Below are positions 12,101-27,100 of a stretch of DNA of 64,000 nucleotides, piece after piece. Position 1 is the first letter of the stretch, and each line of letters begins with the position of its first letter. A program made the translations under genes and the position numbers. The notes beneath the pieces were generated by a model. It saw only the letters and a program-made list of their open reading frames with translations, was not told the DNA's origin and searched no databases. Source of the DNA: Dichetophora obliterata (lineage: Eukaryota > Arthropoda > Insecta > Diptera > Sciomyzidae); contig OY986435.1 in assembly GCA_963920525.1 (NCBI GenBank), positions 261,518,962-261,582,961 of the forward strand, read 5' to 3'.

Positions 12101-15100
12101 AATGAAAACAAACACTCCACTGGAGCGGAAGATGTAAGAGATGTGTTCATCTCTATTGATAAGTCCTTCATAAGAGGAGGGTAAACTTGCAACATCTCAA
12201 AATGTGAAGAAATTGCTCTTCTACAATTTTGTTATAGTCTGCACTTTGCAATGATGTGGATTGAGTTGGCGTAAAATCTTCGCTAAATTCATCTTAATAA
12301 AAATGTTGAAATATGAAAGAGCATAACTTTTTATTTGTTAAAAGGCTACCTGCGCTACAAAAATCAAAAAACTTTTCCTGATGTCCAGTGACTTGTGTCA
12401 ATATCTACCAATTTTAGTACAGAAAACTTTTAATTATGAGTTAGTATTTGCAAAGTTTAAATTTTAGTACAGAAAAGTTTTAATTATGAGTTAGTATTTG
12501 CAAAGTTTCATTTTTAAACCGCAAGGTTTAAAAATATTCAGTAATATTTAAGTGGGACTAAAATGTAGTTCAGGATTTTGAACCGTGTACCTAAAATAAT
12601 TTTGTGTTGCCAAAATCACCAAGTACTTAACAAAGTGCTTGAGAAATACTTAAAAGTACAGTACTTGTACTTGAAAATTTCAAGTATAAGTATGGAACTA
12701 CTTGTACTTGGTACTTATTTTTTAAGTACCTAGGTACTTGTACTTACACGATACTGAATAAAGTATATACTTAGTACTTCACAGGTATGGTATTATTAAA
12801 TTGCAAACTTACAATTTTTAGAATAAGGAGAATTCGAAAAAGATCTCTTTAATGATGTGCTCCAGTCATGAAAATGATTTGTTGCCATTACTACATTAAA
12901 AGGACTTTGATTTAATCTACAAGATGCGAAATACTAAACTGTTGACATGTTTCAATATTTTCAACCGATTTTAATAATGCACCATTCCGTCCAAACTTAT
13001 GATTTCATTGGTGAAATTAATGTCCTCGAACTAGAAATATGTGTTCAGTTATCACATTAAAAGTGGTTAACCACCAAGTTAAAAACATAAGCACTGTGAG
13101 TTTTTTATTTTGACTGCCGCAGGAGTTGAATAAAAATAATATTATTTTTTTTAAATTTGAGTACGACTTTTTTTAAGGTAGGCAATGCTTTTAAACATAA
13201 TATTGACCAAACATCTGTTTATCTCTTGACTAGTTTCATTCAACTATATGACGTGCACAGAGCGAAAAGGAAATGTACCTGTTCTAGTGTTGTACTGGTT
13301 TACGTTTTCGTTTTGCTCTGAGCGCTTCATATGTAACCGCTTTTTTCCTCTTGCGCACATTACATGATTCAATCGATGTCTTAATAAAAATAATGTCGAC
13401 TTTTTAATGTAAGAGGTTTTTAACTCGGGTCCGCCATATTCTGACTTTGATTTTTATGCCTATTGTGTATGGCAACTTTGCTCTCAGTTGAGTTGCGGTT
13501 GCCAAATTCTTATTATCGATGGCAACACTTTCGAACAGTTGATCAACTCGCTGCTTTCACAGTTGCTTGTCAAATTTTTGTGTTATTATCGATAGCCACT
13601 GTTATTTGGTTTGGTTGCGGAACCTGTCAAAAGTCAGCAACTGCTAATTACTTGTTGCAAGCTGGTGGCCTTGTGCAAAAGCGAGAAATGGAGTCAGCGC
13701 AAGTTTTGGAAATTTGTGTTATTTGGATTATTCATAGATTATTTATTTTCATAGAAACATAAAAATTACAAACAAGCAACAGTTCGAGCGATTGGCAGAG
13801 CTTATGCTGGAAAGCGGTATTGGCGTACAACGAACAGGCTGTTTAAAGTTTTTTATTTCGTCCAGTACATAACAAAACGCTTCTTTGCCTTATCAGAAAT
13901 AACTAAGAAACCTGTTAAATTTATTCAAATAAGCAAATTTTTATTCAATGTTTTTATTTACAGTGTTATATTACTTTGATCTCTGATCTTCCTTCTTATA
14001 CGCAACACACAACATCAGTGCATCCGTTTCCGTCATCAAAATATAAATCACTACTTATATCCGTATTTATTTGTTTTCTTTCTATAAATGGCTTTTTCCA
14101 AATTTAAACTTATTGAATATATAAAATTTTTAACATGAGCTGTTTTCTTTTTGACAGCTCGTTATTGTTTTCTTTGGCAACTCGCTGAAAATAGCAACTT
14201 GAAATTGGTTGTGATACGAAATACCAGATGGCAGTTCGGTTTCTTTAAAGTTTGGTTGCTTATTTGGCTACGCAACTCTGTTTTGTTGCCCTACGCAATA
14301 GGCCTATTTATATCAACAACCCCAAAAATCCATCATTATTTTTTTATCAATTTCTCTGCCTATTAAATAAATTTCGTTTTGGGCTATTAAGGGTATATTC
14401 GATATATTTCTGAGTCCAATAGAAATCGATCTCATCTTATTCATGTAAAGTCTACATTCCTATCCACTAATAATTGGCCAACATTATCAAGTAGCTGTTA
14501 AAATTGCTCAAGTATCGGCATTTTGTCACACGCCCATATCACATGAAAAACATTTATATGTAAAGTTACACGCTCTTTTTGCATAAATCGACAATAAAGA
14601 TCTTCGTATCGAAGTGAAATTTTACAGGTCGTTAGCTTATGAAAATATAATCACTATCTGCTATTCATGCAAAATGCCTTTTGCAAAAAGCGTGCCCTTT
14701 TTGCGCCCATTGTTGGGCTTTCAATACCGGGATCCCGAAATCCCAGAATCCCAAACAAATTTCTAGTCCCGGAATTCCGGGATTACAAACCCTAAATCTC
14801 GGGATTTTATTCACAAATTATTATAAAAGTTTTCAGCAACTACGAATGCAACTGCAATGTAAACGATGGTTTTTATATTATCGAAATCACGTTGTTCTTT
14901 TTTTATCACTCTTTACACTTTGAAAGTCTATTTTTTTGTGTGTTTTGGTTGTGATCTTCAAAAACTCTGTTTACTAGGCTGTTCAACTTCATGAAATTTT
15001 GAAAGTAGCAATAATTTTATTACTGTACTATAGTTTTATTACTATATTATAGTTTTTTTACTATAAAATTAATATTTTATTCACATCATACTTTTTACTA

Positions 15101-18100
15101 ACAGCTAACTAATTTATTTGAATAATTTTTTTCTTTTTAAATTTTTTTAAATATAAATTTATGTTGTTTGTTTAACTTATTTACGTTTATATTTTTATGT
15201 TTATAATAAAGTGAATTATTATTTGGTATTTTTAAATATTTTTGGTTTTCATTCTTAAGTAAATGTCTAACTTTTCTAAAATATACAAAATCATAACTTT
15301 TTTATTAAATTATCTTATTAAATATTTTATTCATACAGTTTAAAATTTAGCAAATATCGTTAATAAGGGACTGAAAAGGTTATAATTTTAATTAAAAAAT
15401 CATCATACCATAATCGTTAATTTCTAATATAATTTTTTTGATCTGGATCTACGCAGGAGTGGTATATTTTTTCAATCAAAAAATATGCAAGTATTTCCCA
15501 TAAAAATACAAAATGGAACTTCAGAATTCGACTTTTTCTTCCAGTTATTAGCTACGTTCCATTCGCTTCAAAATAATCCAGATTATTTTTTTTACATGCC
15601 AAGCAAAAACAAAAATAATAATCCTATAACAAATAGGATTATTTTTGCTATCCATATAAAATTGTGATATAGCCTTTAAAAAATTTAAAGCACAGGTGCC
15701 GCACCTGCATATTTTTATGTGCTGTCATTTATTTTTTGAATTAATTGTTTGCATGATACAATCACTATTAGGTAGCCTTGACAGCTACCTATTTTCTCAT
15801 GAGCTGCGACCATCGAACATTGAGCTAAACATTGAAATAAAACTTTCTCGAGTATGTCAACAACAGAAATATCAAAGTAGTCTCCAAGTCGAAAATAATA
15901 CTTCTGAAGAATATTTTTGGTAAATTTTTGTGGTTTCATTTAATATTTGTTAAAAAAAAAGAAAACAAAATAAACAGCGTGTGTCTCACATATTGGCCGC
16001 ATTCAGCGGAGCCAACAATTGCACTTAAGTTATTTATATAATGGCATAATAATAATTAAATTAAATAATTTACAAATCGTGGCGGCTGTAGCCTAGTGGG
16101 TAGCGTGCGTGGACCCTAAGCTAAAGTGCCGCGGTAGCCCGGGTTCAATTCCAGCTCAGACAGAAAATTTTTTCAATTGAATTAATTTTTTTGTTCGGTC
16201 GTCACCTCTCTGCAGGCAATGGCAAACCCCAGAGAGTAAAATTGCCATGTAAACCTTCTTGAGAATATAAGCCGTTCGGAGTCGGCATAAAACACGTAGG
16301 TCCAGTTCGCGATCATTTGTGATCAAACATTTAATAACACGCACAACACAATTGATCAATAGAAGCTAGGTCAAAGTCCTTTCAAGGGTTGAAATGGCCA
16401 GTTTATTTATTTATAATTTACAATTTTTCTGACGTTTAGAGTATAACACATTCAGAGAAAAACATCGTTCACTAAGGTATCGCTACCATAATAGTTCAAA
16501 ACAGTTTTGAACGATACACGTACTCATGGCATCTAATAGTTATTGTATCATGATTGTTTGAATTTAATTTTGACTGCAACGGTAGTGCCCTCTACGAGTC
16601 GTTTTTCTTGCCGCTCCTTTGAGACAATTTGTTATCGCGATTATATTAAGGCGAAAAGAACGCAGCTATTGTTGAATTTGTTCCCTTATATTCTTCTATG
16701 TGCATTACAACTGTTTTGAAACCCTTGTCTGCATTAGTTATTATGATTTCGACTTTGTGCTGTCTTGTAAACTTTCGATCGAATTTGGATTTCTATTAAA
16801 AAATAATAATAATAATATGCATTGTTTTCGCTAAAACGCAGAAATTAAGAAAAAGAGTTTTTAACGGTATCTGCCTTATAATACAGCTAAATGTCATTAT
16901 TTTAAAATTTTGGCATTTCGGCATCCCGAAAAATAGAAGAAGGGATAGAAGAAGCTGGTAGCTTTGTTGAGGATTCTTCAAAATAGAATTTTTCATCGAA
17001 TTCGATGTCGACCCATTCAGGTGAATCCTCATTTCTAACGCAAAGAAATTCACCTGGTCTTTGACAGAGTACCCTTAAAGGTTGCACCCGAGCTGCACCA
17101 AATTCTGTGTTTTTGTGTAAATGCTTTCTGAAAATTGATTTATTTAAATAGTATTTTTTATTCCGATTTATTGTAAACGACATAATACAAACTTATGGCA
17201 ATTCATAGAAGTTTTAAAAACGAAATACAAGCCGGAGGTAGGACACGACCTGGAACCGATTTCTTCTTTCTGAGAAGGACAGTACATGTCATACGGTATC
17301 TCCTTTGATCAAGAACATTCAGGCCTTTACGTCAAAGCCTGGCGCAAAAGCAAAGACTCAAATTTTTCAGACGTGTGCTGAGATGGTGAAGGAATACCAA
17401 AAGGTTCCTGTGTCGCGGGAAAAGGTAGTGGAAGAAATCGTTGTAACAAAAGTTAACCATCAATTTAGACGATCAAACATAAACATGTAAGGTTAAAAAT
17501 TTTTGAAATGATTGCGTTATAAATTAGAGGTTTTTCGTGGATTTTTTAAATTTTGGGTAACGTTACAAAATCTAAACACCTCCCCCCCCCCTACCGTTAC
17601 TTATCGTAGTGCATTTCAAAACCCCTCCTCCCCCCTAAATTGGTAACGTAGTTTATTTACGACCCCTAACCTATTGTCGGATACATATTTTTCGATGCGT
17701 GAATTGATAAAAAACAACAAAAACTTTTTCTCTGCACTGTAAGTTTTTCAAATATGCATTTAAAAAAACAAAGTTTTTGCTTTTTACGTGCCTCGTTGAG
17801 TAAATGTGTGAAAAATTTAGTATGTATTAAATACACCAAACAAAGTATTTTTCACGCTTAAATTTTCTAGTGTCTTTAATACTTTAAAACAAAAGATTTG
17901 AACGTAAGAAAAGCACAAATTTTTCCTAAGTAAAAATTAAAGTTCTGTTGATTTTTCCAATACAGCAAATTTTTAAAAATACACCAAGAGTCTACAAACA
18001 TTTGTTTAAAATTTCCACTTTTTCCAATTATCTTTTATAAATTAATTCATTCAGTCTACTGAATTTTTTAATCTTGCAGACTGAAATCCACCGTACTCCT

Positions 18101-21100
18101 TGGTAACTTCAAAATATTAAAAAAAAATTAGCTCAAAATAATGTCTATAAAATGTTTAAAAGAAAGCTTTCTGCAGTTACAAACAGTAATTAAAAATGAT
18201 TTATTCAAAGATTCAATGAATTAAAAACTACCACTAGGTAGCTATTAAAACAAATAATATTCAAAATAATAATCAAAAAATCGCTAAAACAATTCAAAAC
18301 GTGCGCTATGTTTGTGCTTAAACTATCGTGAACAACGTGTTTTATGCCGACTCCGATCGACTCATTCTCCCAATAAGATTTTATGCGGCAGTTTTATCTC
18401 TCTAAGGTTTGCCCATTTTCTGCAGAGAGTTAACGGTCTACTTACATACATTTCAATTAAATAACATATTGGGGATGGAACGAGGGTTTTCTTGACTAAC
18501 GAGTCACGCACATAACGAATAAGCCGCCGCATCCGTCGCTAAAAATTACATAACGTTTATTTCGAAATCAGTTTTTAACTTAACGATAGCATTATACTTA
18601 TGAATATTAGATACATTCACATTTTTACTAAAGTCTTTGATGTAAATGAAAGGTGCTTGCACATAAATAGTTAAACGCCAAAAAAAGACCACACTTTTCA
18701 TAAACTGGATGATTTCCAGTTTAAAACGAATTTTTTCGGTCCCTCTGAGTTCATATGAATATATTAATTATCATATTGCCATTAAAATTGCCCGAAAATT
18801 ACAACAAAATTCTATCCCCATTTAAAATTGGTCGCTGAATCCGATATTTCAATATATTTACAGAAATATGCGTTCGAGTGTAACGTTAAAGAGAAAAAAA
18901 TTTACCATATGCTTAATATGTTCTATTACTTAATTTCATTGTGACACAAAATGACATACGATAATAAGAAGCTAGTCGTTATAGTTTATTTTGTATTATT
19001 ATCAAAGTGTTCCTTAACATTTTCAAAGTAACTATATATATTATGTGACAAACTCCTGTTCTTCCTAGAATATTTCGATATTAATTTGAATGAAATAAAT
19101 ACATCCATGCAAATTATATTCATCTTTCAATTAAAGTAAAATAATATTTGTAGATAAGTCGACTTAAGTTACATTAATTAAGCTTTCATGCATTAATTTA
19201 ATTTAAAAAAATGTGTTTTGTCTCCGGTTTACAGCACAAATGTCGTCATGAACTACACAGAAATTGAGGGTAAGGTACGCGAGGCCACAAACGATGATCC
19301 CTGGGGGCCTACTGGTCCGCTAATGCAAGAATTAGCACACGCAACATTTTCCTATGAAAGCTTCCCCGAGGTGATGTCAATGCTATGGAAAAGAATGTTA
19401 CAAGACAACAAAACAAACTGGCGACGAACGTATAAGGTATTATAAAATGAAAGCCTAAGATTTTGTTTACATTTTTTTATTATTTGTCCTTGCAGAGCTT
19501 ACTTTTGTTAAATTATTTGGTACGTAATGGTTCGGAACGTGTGGTTACATCATCAAGGGAACATATTTATGATTTACGCTCATTGGAAAACTACACCTTC
19601 ACAGATGAGGGTGGCAAGGATCAGGGTATTAATGTTAGGCATAAGGTAAAACTTTAAAATAAAATCTTAGGCTTAAAAGCGTTAATTAAACAACAACTAT
19701 GTGTAGGTTAGAGAATTAATAGACTTCATACAAGATGATGATCGATTGCGTGAGGAACGAAAAAAAGCCAAGAAAAATAAAGACAAATACATAGGAATGA
19801 GCAGTGATGCAATGGGCATGCGCAGCATGAACACTGGTGGCAATGGCAGTGGATACAATGACGGCGGTTGGCGAACTTCGCGCAGCGATCATGGTGATAA
19901 TTGGTGTAAGTACAGAAATTAAATTTTTTAAAGGCTAAAAATTCAAAATTATTGATATTTGCATATATGTTTATTTTAAGATTCGGACTCACGTGGTGGG
20001 GCTGATCGTTATGAAGACGAAGACGCTCAATACGAAGGTGAAAAAGAGTTTTCCGATAGTGACTCACCGAGTCCAAGGTTAGTTTAAAAATCATATTTTA
20101 TGCATGCCTTCGAAAAGTAATAATTCTATAATTTTAATAGAAATTATCGTTACAATGATCGTTCAAGTCCAACAGAGGCTGGCATTGAAGCAAAACCAAC
20201 AACAACCAATTCCACAATTAGCATGAACATTCGCTCTAAATCAACAACGTTACAAAGTTCAACGTCTTCAGGAGCAACTGTTGGTCCAGTGACGAAACAA
20301 CCAACAATAAAACCAGCTATCGGGACGAAAAAGATAGATATGGGTGCTGCAGCCAATTTTGGAAAATCATCAGCCGCCACCGGTATACATTCACCAACGC
20401 ACCGTGATACCCCATCCTACAAAGAACCTACATTGGCGGAACTCAACAGCAATATTGGCATATCAACGTCACCCAAACAGCAAAGCAATAACTTGAACAA
20501 TAACAATCTACTTGGGGATATTTTCAAAACATGTCCAGTTCCAAAAGCCAACACAGCTGCTGACTTTGACGATTTCAATCCACGTGCCGAAGATAATCAA
20601 GACTTTGGCGATTTTGCTGCTGCATTTGGCGCAGCGCCAATCGTTGCTTCAACTACACTTCCGCCAGTAGATGAATTTGCCGACTTTGCAGCATTCCAGA
20701 GCAGCTCAAATAGTGCGTCGAATTCACAGCCTCACATACAGGGTGGTATTGAAGGAAATCTTATGACAACGGCAACACCAGCTAATGACGCCTTTGATTT
20801 ATTTGATACTTCCTTGAAAACTGCTGCTAGTGGAACGGGCGTTAGTACAATGACAGCAACAGATCTTTTGGCTGGCTTAGGAGATCTTTCAATACATCAA
20901 AGCATGCCAATGGGTGAGTTCACACTAAAGTACTCTCACAATAAATAAAAAAAAAATAATTTCAACTATAGGAAAACAAGTTGTAGCTTTGAGTACAGAA
21001 ATTTAGATGTTTGCGGTAATTATTTGATTTGAAATTTTGAATACATAACTCTAAGCAGTGTAGGGCCTGAGCAAAGAATATTGCGTATTAAGTGAAAGTG

Positions 21101-24100
21101 AAATATAGCGGAGTAAAAGTTTTTCGGTCGAAAAATGTGTTCCAAAATTTTAAACAAAAACGTACCTAATTTAATTATTTGTTATCATTTGAGTCTATTT
21201 TTGCTGATCTAAGTTATTAGTTTTGTTTATCATGTTGAAATATTGATGTACATTTTGTCAACTCCGCCATTTATTATTTATAAAAAAGAAACATGTATGC
21301 TGCGATGTGCCTGTATTGTGCTATAAAGTGCCATATTAGAGGGGAAGAAATGTGTTGTAATGGTTTGATTTTTGTAAGATAGTAATTTTTGTAAAAAAAG
21401 TCCGTTATTAATTTGCTTAAGAAATTCGAAAATTGTGTTATGATGTGCTCGGATTATGCTGAAATGTGATATACAGAGCATTACAAAATTGGCTCATTTG
21501 CCAATATTAACAGAGGAAATAGAAAAATTTTTAACAAATTTTTCAGAAATTTAAACATTGTGCTGCTACGTGTTGAAGAGTGACTAAAACAGTTTTGTCT
21601 ACTTATTATATTTTGCTCTTTAGCAAAAATAATGAAAAAAATTGCTGTTATTTAGTAAGCCTCTTATGTTATAAGAAATAACTGATGCTACTAGTTAGGT
21701 TATAGTGCCATGTGCAATGCAATGAACTAAAAGTTAAAAATTTCGTTAATATTTATGCCAGAATTGAAACTAACAATTCACTCAGAAATATACAAATTGT
21801 CGGTAAAAATTAATTTTCGAATTCACTCGCACATCTTTCAGCCAGGTTTTCATAACTGTTTTACCAAAATTTATAAAGAAAATAATTTCATGTCATTATA
21901 CAAGCGAAGTTTATAAAACTAACTTGATTTTTGAAGCCAAAGCTGAGGGGATCAGTAGCTCGGTTCTGTAACTTTTCTCACCGCAGTTCTCATCAGACTT
22001 TCTCACTTCGACGTCATTGTGACGTCATTCTCACTTGCACTGCCTCTGTAATAAAATGAGAAAAATCAGTGACTCGTCTCGCTTGTTCAATTCTACTGTT
22101 GAAGGAATTCGGTAGACGAAGTGTTTCTGTAAACTAAAATATGCGACTCGAATTGATTGAAGTTGTTCTCACTATATTCTAACTTGGTGAAAAATATTTT
22201 TGCTTGTTTGTGCAACAGTCATATTCAATGAAGTTGTGGATATAAATGTATCCATGTTGCAAGTACTTCTACCGGGTGCAAGGTATCAATTTTAAATTTC
22301 TTCATGCAGATTATAAATATATTATTAATAAAATATTATATGTACTACAATGTATACCTATATTATGAAATATATTAACTGTAATCTTTCATAAATGAGA
22401 TTTATTCCATGATAAAATTTGTATAATTGCATTACGAAACCGCATTAAAATAATACTCGGATCGCAATGTGTAGATAAGGTTTGTGCATTTAATATCAAC
22501 ACTACCAAGTGTCAAATTGCTTACCATCAAAACAAGTAATTGTAAGCATAAATAGCATAAACATGTATATTTCCGCCATATTCATAAATTAAGCACAAAT
22601 AATATTTATATTTGTTTTTTATTTGTTGTTTATAGAAGAACCTCATGCAATTTCTCACAAAATTTTCTGTCACTAGTTGCAATTTCATATGTTTTCTTTC
22701 ACTTGTGTATCTTTTTCATCACGGACCACTACTTACTTGCTTATCAGTTACAGAAACTATGTGACGTCAGAAAAAGCTACTATTTGTCGCAATAGTTACA
22801 GAATCGAGCAACAGAACGATTGCTTGAATGTCAAAATCTTGAAAAAACCAAAATCTTCAAAACAAATCTTGAAAACAAAAATCTAGAAAACAAAATATAT
22901 GCACAAACCAAACAAAAAATCTTGACATTTTAAAAAGGGTCTTATTCCGAAAAAGCGTAAAATTTCGAATACAAAAATGTCAAATTTTGGCAAAAGTAAA
23001 ATTTTTTTATATATTTATGGTTCTACGACGCTAAGTCGTCATCTAGACAAACGACGAGGACGTGGTGGTTTTTTGTCCATTTATGAATTCTTATGTTTTC
23101 ATAACATAAAAAACCATATATTAGTAATTTTGTATTTTTTTTTTAGACTAAATGTGTAAGCATTGTGTTGATTCGGAAGAAGGGTGATAGTTGGAGGGTG
23201 GATAGATGGAGTAGTGTCGGTGAAGATTTGTTTTAAATTTAAATGTATCTTATGTTTTCATAACATCTTTTATTTATTTATTTATTTATTATTGATAATG
23301 AGTAATAAAAACATGAATAATGGAATAAAACATTAGAGTTTGAGGTTAAGGAAAAACTAAAAATAACTTAATGCGGATCCACTGACCACCTACAGCAATC
23401 ATTAAACGAATTTTTGTAAAAAGTATAAGCGCTCACCGCTCCGAGAGCGTGATTGCATTACGTTCATCAACTTGATTATCATTAATAACCTACGCAAAAA
23501 ATAGCTATAGGTAATTAGTGAATCACGCTTTCTAGTACAATGTTCACAGCTATGGTTTAATAGATTACCCGAGAAACAATTTCATATTTTGTGTCAATAA
23601 AGTATATGAATTATGTGCGGTGCCCGTGTCGGTAAATTTCTAACCTCTGCACCGAAAGAAGTCCTATTTCTGGAACACCTTGGGCAGGCACAATGCACGA
23701 ACGAATACCGAATCAGGCACTTGTCAGTTTATTGTGTCCAAATATAGTCGCTCGTTTTTGAAAACTTTATTGACATAATACAGACTTAATACGGTACTAT
23801 TTCAGATGACTTTTGAGGTACTTGTTGGGTATGTTTCGGGTACATTATAGTTGAGACTCAGGCCAGTTTCGATACATTGGTTTATTGACAATATATACAT
23901 TTTTTGCTCGGGCCCTGTTCGCGGAAACTCGTTTGCATTCGGCTTAATATCAATGTGCGATACATTTTTTTCATAAACTTCGCAGTTTTTCGTTACTACT
24001 CTTAGTAAATTTTAAAAATAAAATTGAGTCCGATACTTTGGACTTTTGTGCCTGAGTAGTTTGGTGCGGACATAAATTGTTTCCCGGGTTAGTTACTAAT

Positions 24101-27100
24101 ACACTAATTGTAAATATGGAATGAATACCTAATAAAATTTAGTAGCGACAATTGGATGCTGAATCATGATTACAAGTAAGGTAACACGATGATGGAACGA
24201 TAAATAATAAGAATTAATTGAATAAAATAAATAAATCAAGTTTAAAACGAGAAAGGCTAACATAAAAATTTAAGACCGATGTTAGACCGACGAAACGACT
24301 ATTAGCGAGACGTTTACAAAGAGTTAGTGGCGAGTTAAGTGCATAGTTAGATCTATGAGCACTATCCTCAAATAATCTATAATGCTGTAAGTTTATAGGG
24401 CGATCGTACAGTGTAAGAATCGTTGAAATCTCATGGCAATTAATATTATTAGAGAGAACATTAAAAACAAATAATAAGGCACAATAAGAGCGTATGTCCT
24501 TCAGTGATTGCAACTCTAGCAGTTTCCTTCTTGAGTTTCATATCACTCAAGACCATCTATATGGAAGATCATCTGTCCATAACAACTTTAGGGAAATGCT
24601 TTTAGCTATTCCCATCAAAAACTCTAAAAGACTTTGTTCCCAGTTATTGACGACCATTTTATGCGCTCTTTCTTTGGTACATATTTATGTTCTGTTTGTT
24701 ATCGCTCTCTTTTTTTAATTTTTGCAATTATGGTTTTGACTAGATGCGAGGAATGTTTTCAATAGCATCCACTACTGACCAGAACATTGGTGGGTATTTT
24801 GGAGCTTTATTTCTTTTAGATTTACCTGTGCTTCGCTTGCCAACAACATAGTTTTCTTCAAACCAAAGTAACATTTTTTCACTAACTATAAGAATTTTTT
24901 TAAATACTAAGAAATAAAATTGTATTTCCTCCTGCGGTACAAAAGCAAGGCTTAAAAGCATTTTCAAAGCAAATTCTTCTTCATTGCTATATTTTACAGC
25001 TAAGCATTCCTTTTGTATTCTGCGCCCAACAATCTGACCAAAATGGAACAAGCATCCTTTGTAATTGCAACTTGGGAATTACATTTTAGATACAGAACTT
25101 ATGGCTTTCTCAAAATTAGAGATAATTTTTTTTGGATTTAAGTCAATATTATTTTTTTACAGCAAACTGTAGAATTTCATAATTTATCTCACTGTATAAT
25201 TCCTTACGTTTGCTGGTCCTTATACAAAATACCAATACAATTTCCAGGTAAATTTTTCCCTGAATAACAAAACGTTGGTAAGCAATTGTGGGAACTACCA
25301 TTAACGTGCCATCCAAAATGGTTTTTTTTTATTTTGGTGTATATTAATTTATTCCAACAATGGAAGTTCCTTAGATTTTTTTTTAACTTGCTTGATTTTA
25401 CATTTTTGAGCAATTCGCAATAACAATATTTTTAAGACTAGTTTTGCATAATTTTTGTTTTGGGCCCACGCACAGTGGTTTTGGCCCATACAAAATATGT
25501 CGTTAAGTAGTAATAATAGTCGTAGAGTAATAAAATTTTGCATGTGAGTTGGATTAAAAAATATAAAACCATAAAGCAAAAAAAATTTAAACCCGTCTAC
25601 AACCATGCCCACCTTCCATACAATGAGAAAATTCAAAACGCCATATTTTCCTTCATATAAGCCCGATTTTAAAACAACTCGGCACGGAGATATATATTTA
25701 TGCGCAGAATTGAAATAAAATATTTTCAGTCACGCCCACATAAAATTTTTCTAAAGTTACTTTTTACAAATTGCAGCTTTATCGTGACATTGCATCTTAA
25801 CGTTATGAAGTAGAGGTTGCCGTTGTTTTAGAAAAATATTTATTACATATTTATTTAAATTTATATATTTATTATTATCGCCTTTTCAACCTAAGCCTAA
25901 GAGCATGCTACAAAAAATTGAAATTTAAATCAATAAAAGTCGAATTTTTTTACACAAAATGGATTTAGTTCTTCATTCATAAAAACTGTTTTGGCAAGTA
26001 TTGGTAGCTAATTTTTTTTTACGTTTTAGTACAAATCCAATAATGATTTTAATCTAAACGACCGCACACCGGAATATAGTTATTCTCTGCCAAATTGGCA
26101 TTAAACTGTTTGTGGAGGTTGAAATATAAAAAGTTATTTGGCTTACAAAAAATACAATGGATTCTAAATCTAACTATACAAGTTTCTTATTTCATATTAT
26201 TTCTTTAAGTCTAAAAAAACCAAATCACATTTTTTCAGTGGTTCAAATGCTATTTAATATGAAATAAACCTCTTGTAACCAAGAATTTATTAAACGCTTT
26301 ATTATATAACAACTTTGGTGGTTTCTGTACAAAAATTCTGTAAAGATTTCACCAAGACCTTTTGGAAGCATGCTAATTTGACAATTCTTAAAAAATAAAA
26401 TATTTAATATCGGCCATAGGAAGTCATAAATTTTCATATTTTTTCCACTTTAAACCATTGTGCCATGCACCAATTTTTTCATATTTTTATCATATGAAAG
26501 TATGATAAATTTTACCTTTTCAATATCCAGAATTACTAATTAGACAGCGCAGCTAAAGTAGAATTATTCCTTTATTTTTTTAAATTTGACACTTTTTCGA
26601 AATTTTATACTTTTTTCAATATTTCAAAATTGTACATTTTCTTTTGCAAAGTTTTATACTTCGAAATTTGACATTTATTCAAAATTTTTACCTTTTTATT
26701 TTCCACCAATATTTCAACTTCCTTCGGAAGTCATCTTCAGGGTATTTAAAACAATATGTATACACAATGATAACAAAAAATGAAAGAAAATACTTTTTTC
26801 AATTTTAACTTTCATTAAAAAAAATATAAATTTCAGGTTTCATTACACAAAATTTTAAAAACATTAACAATTAAAACATGACTGACCTAAAATTTAAACC
26901 AGGGATCGTAATTATTATAAGCGATATCCAAAAACTCAAAGATTATTATTTTTAGGTTTTTTTTTATTGCTCAACATTAAAAATTATGTTACGATTTTTA
27001 TTTTTTTGCTCAAAAATAAAAGCTATTTTTTAATTTTTATTTTTCTGTTCAAAAATAATACTTATTTTTGAGTTTTATTATTTTGCTCAGAATAAAAAAT

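Noticed and set aside
13463..13762. 99-aa open frame as a host gene
   Set aside because: It lies inside a transposon bounded by inverted ends and has no conserved motif.
16081..16165. Functional tRNA gene
   Set aside because: A and B boxes are good, but the 5' and 3' arms do not pair into an acceptor stem, and the body matches a second dispersed copy, so it is a SINE.
17580..17640. C-rich tract as a regulatory element
   Set aside because: Two short C-runs near a degraded repeat; no further support.
19726..20380. Minus-strand open frames over lqfR exons
   Set aside because: They are shadows of exons 4-6, which have strong protein homology on the plus strand.
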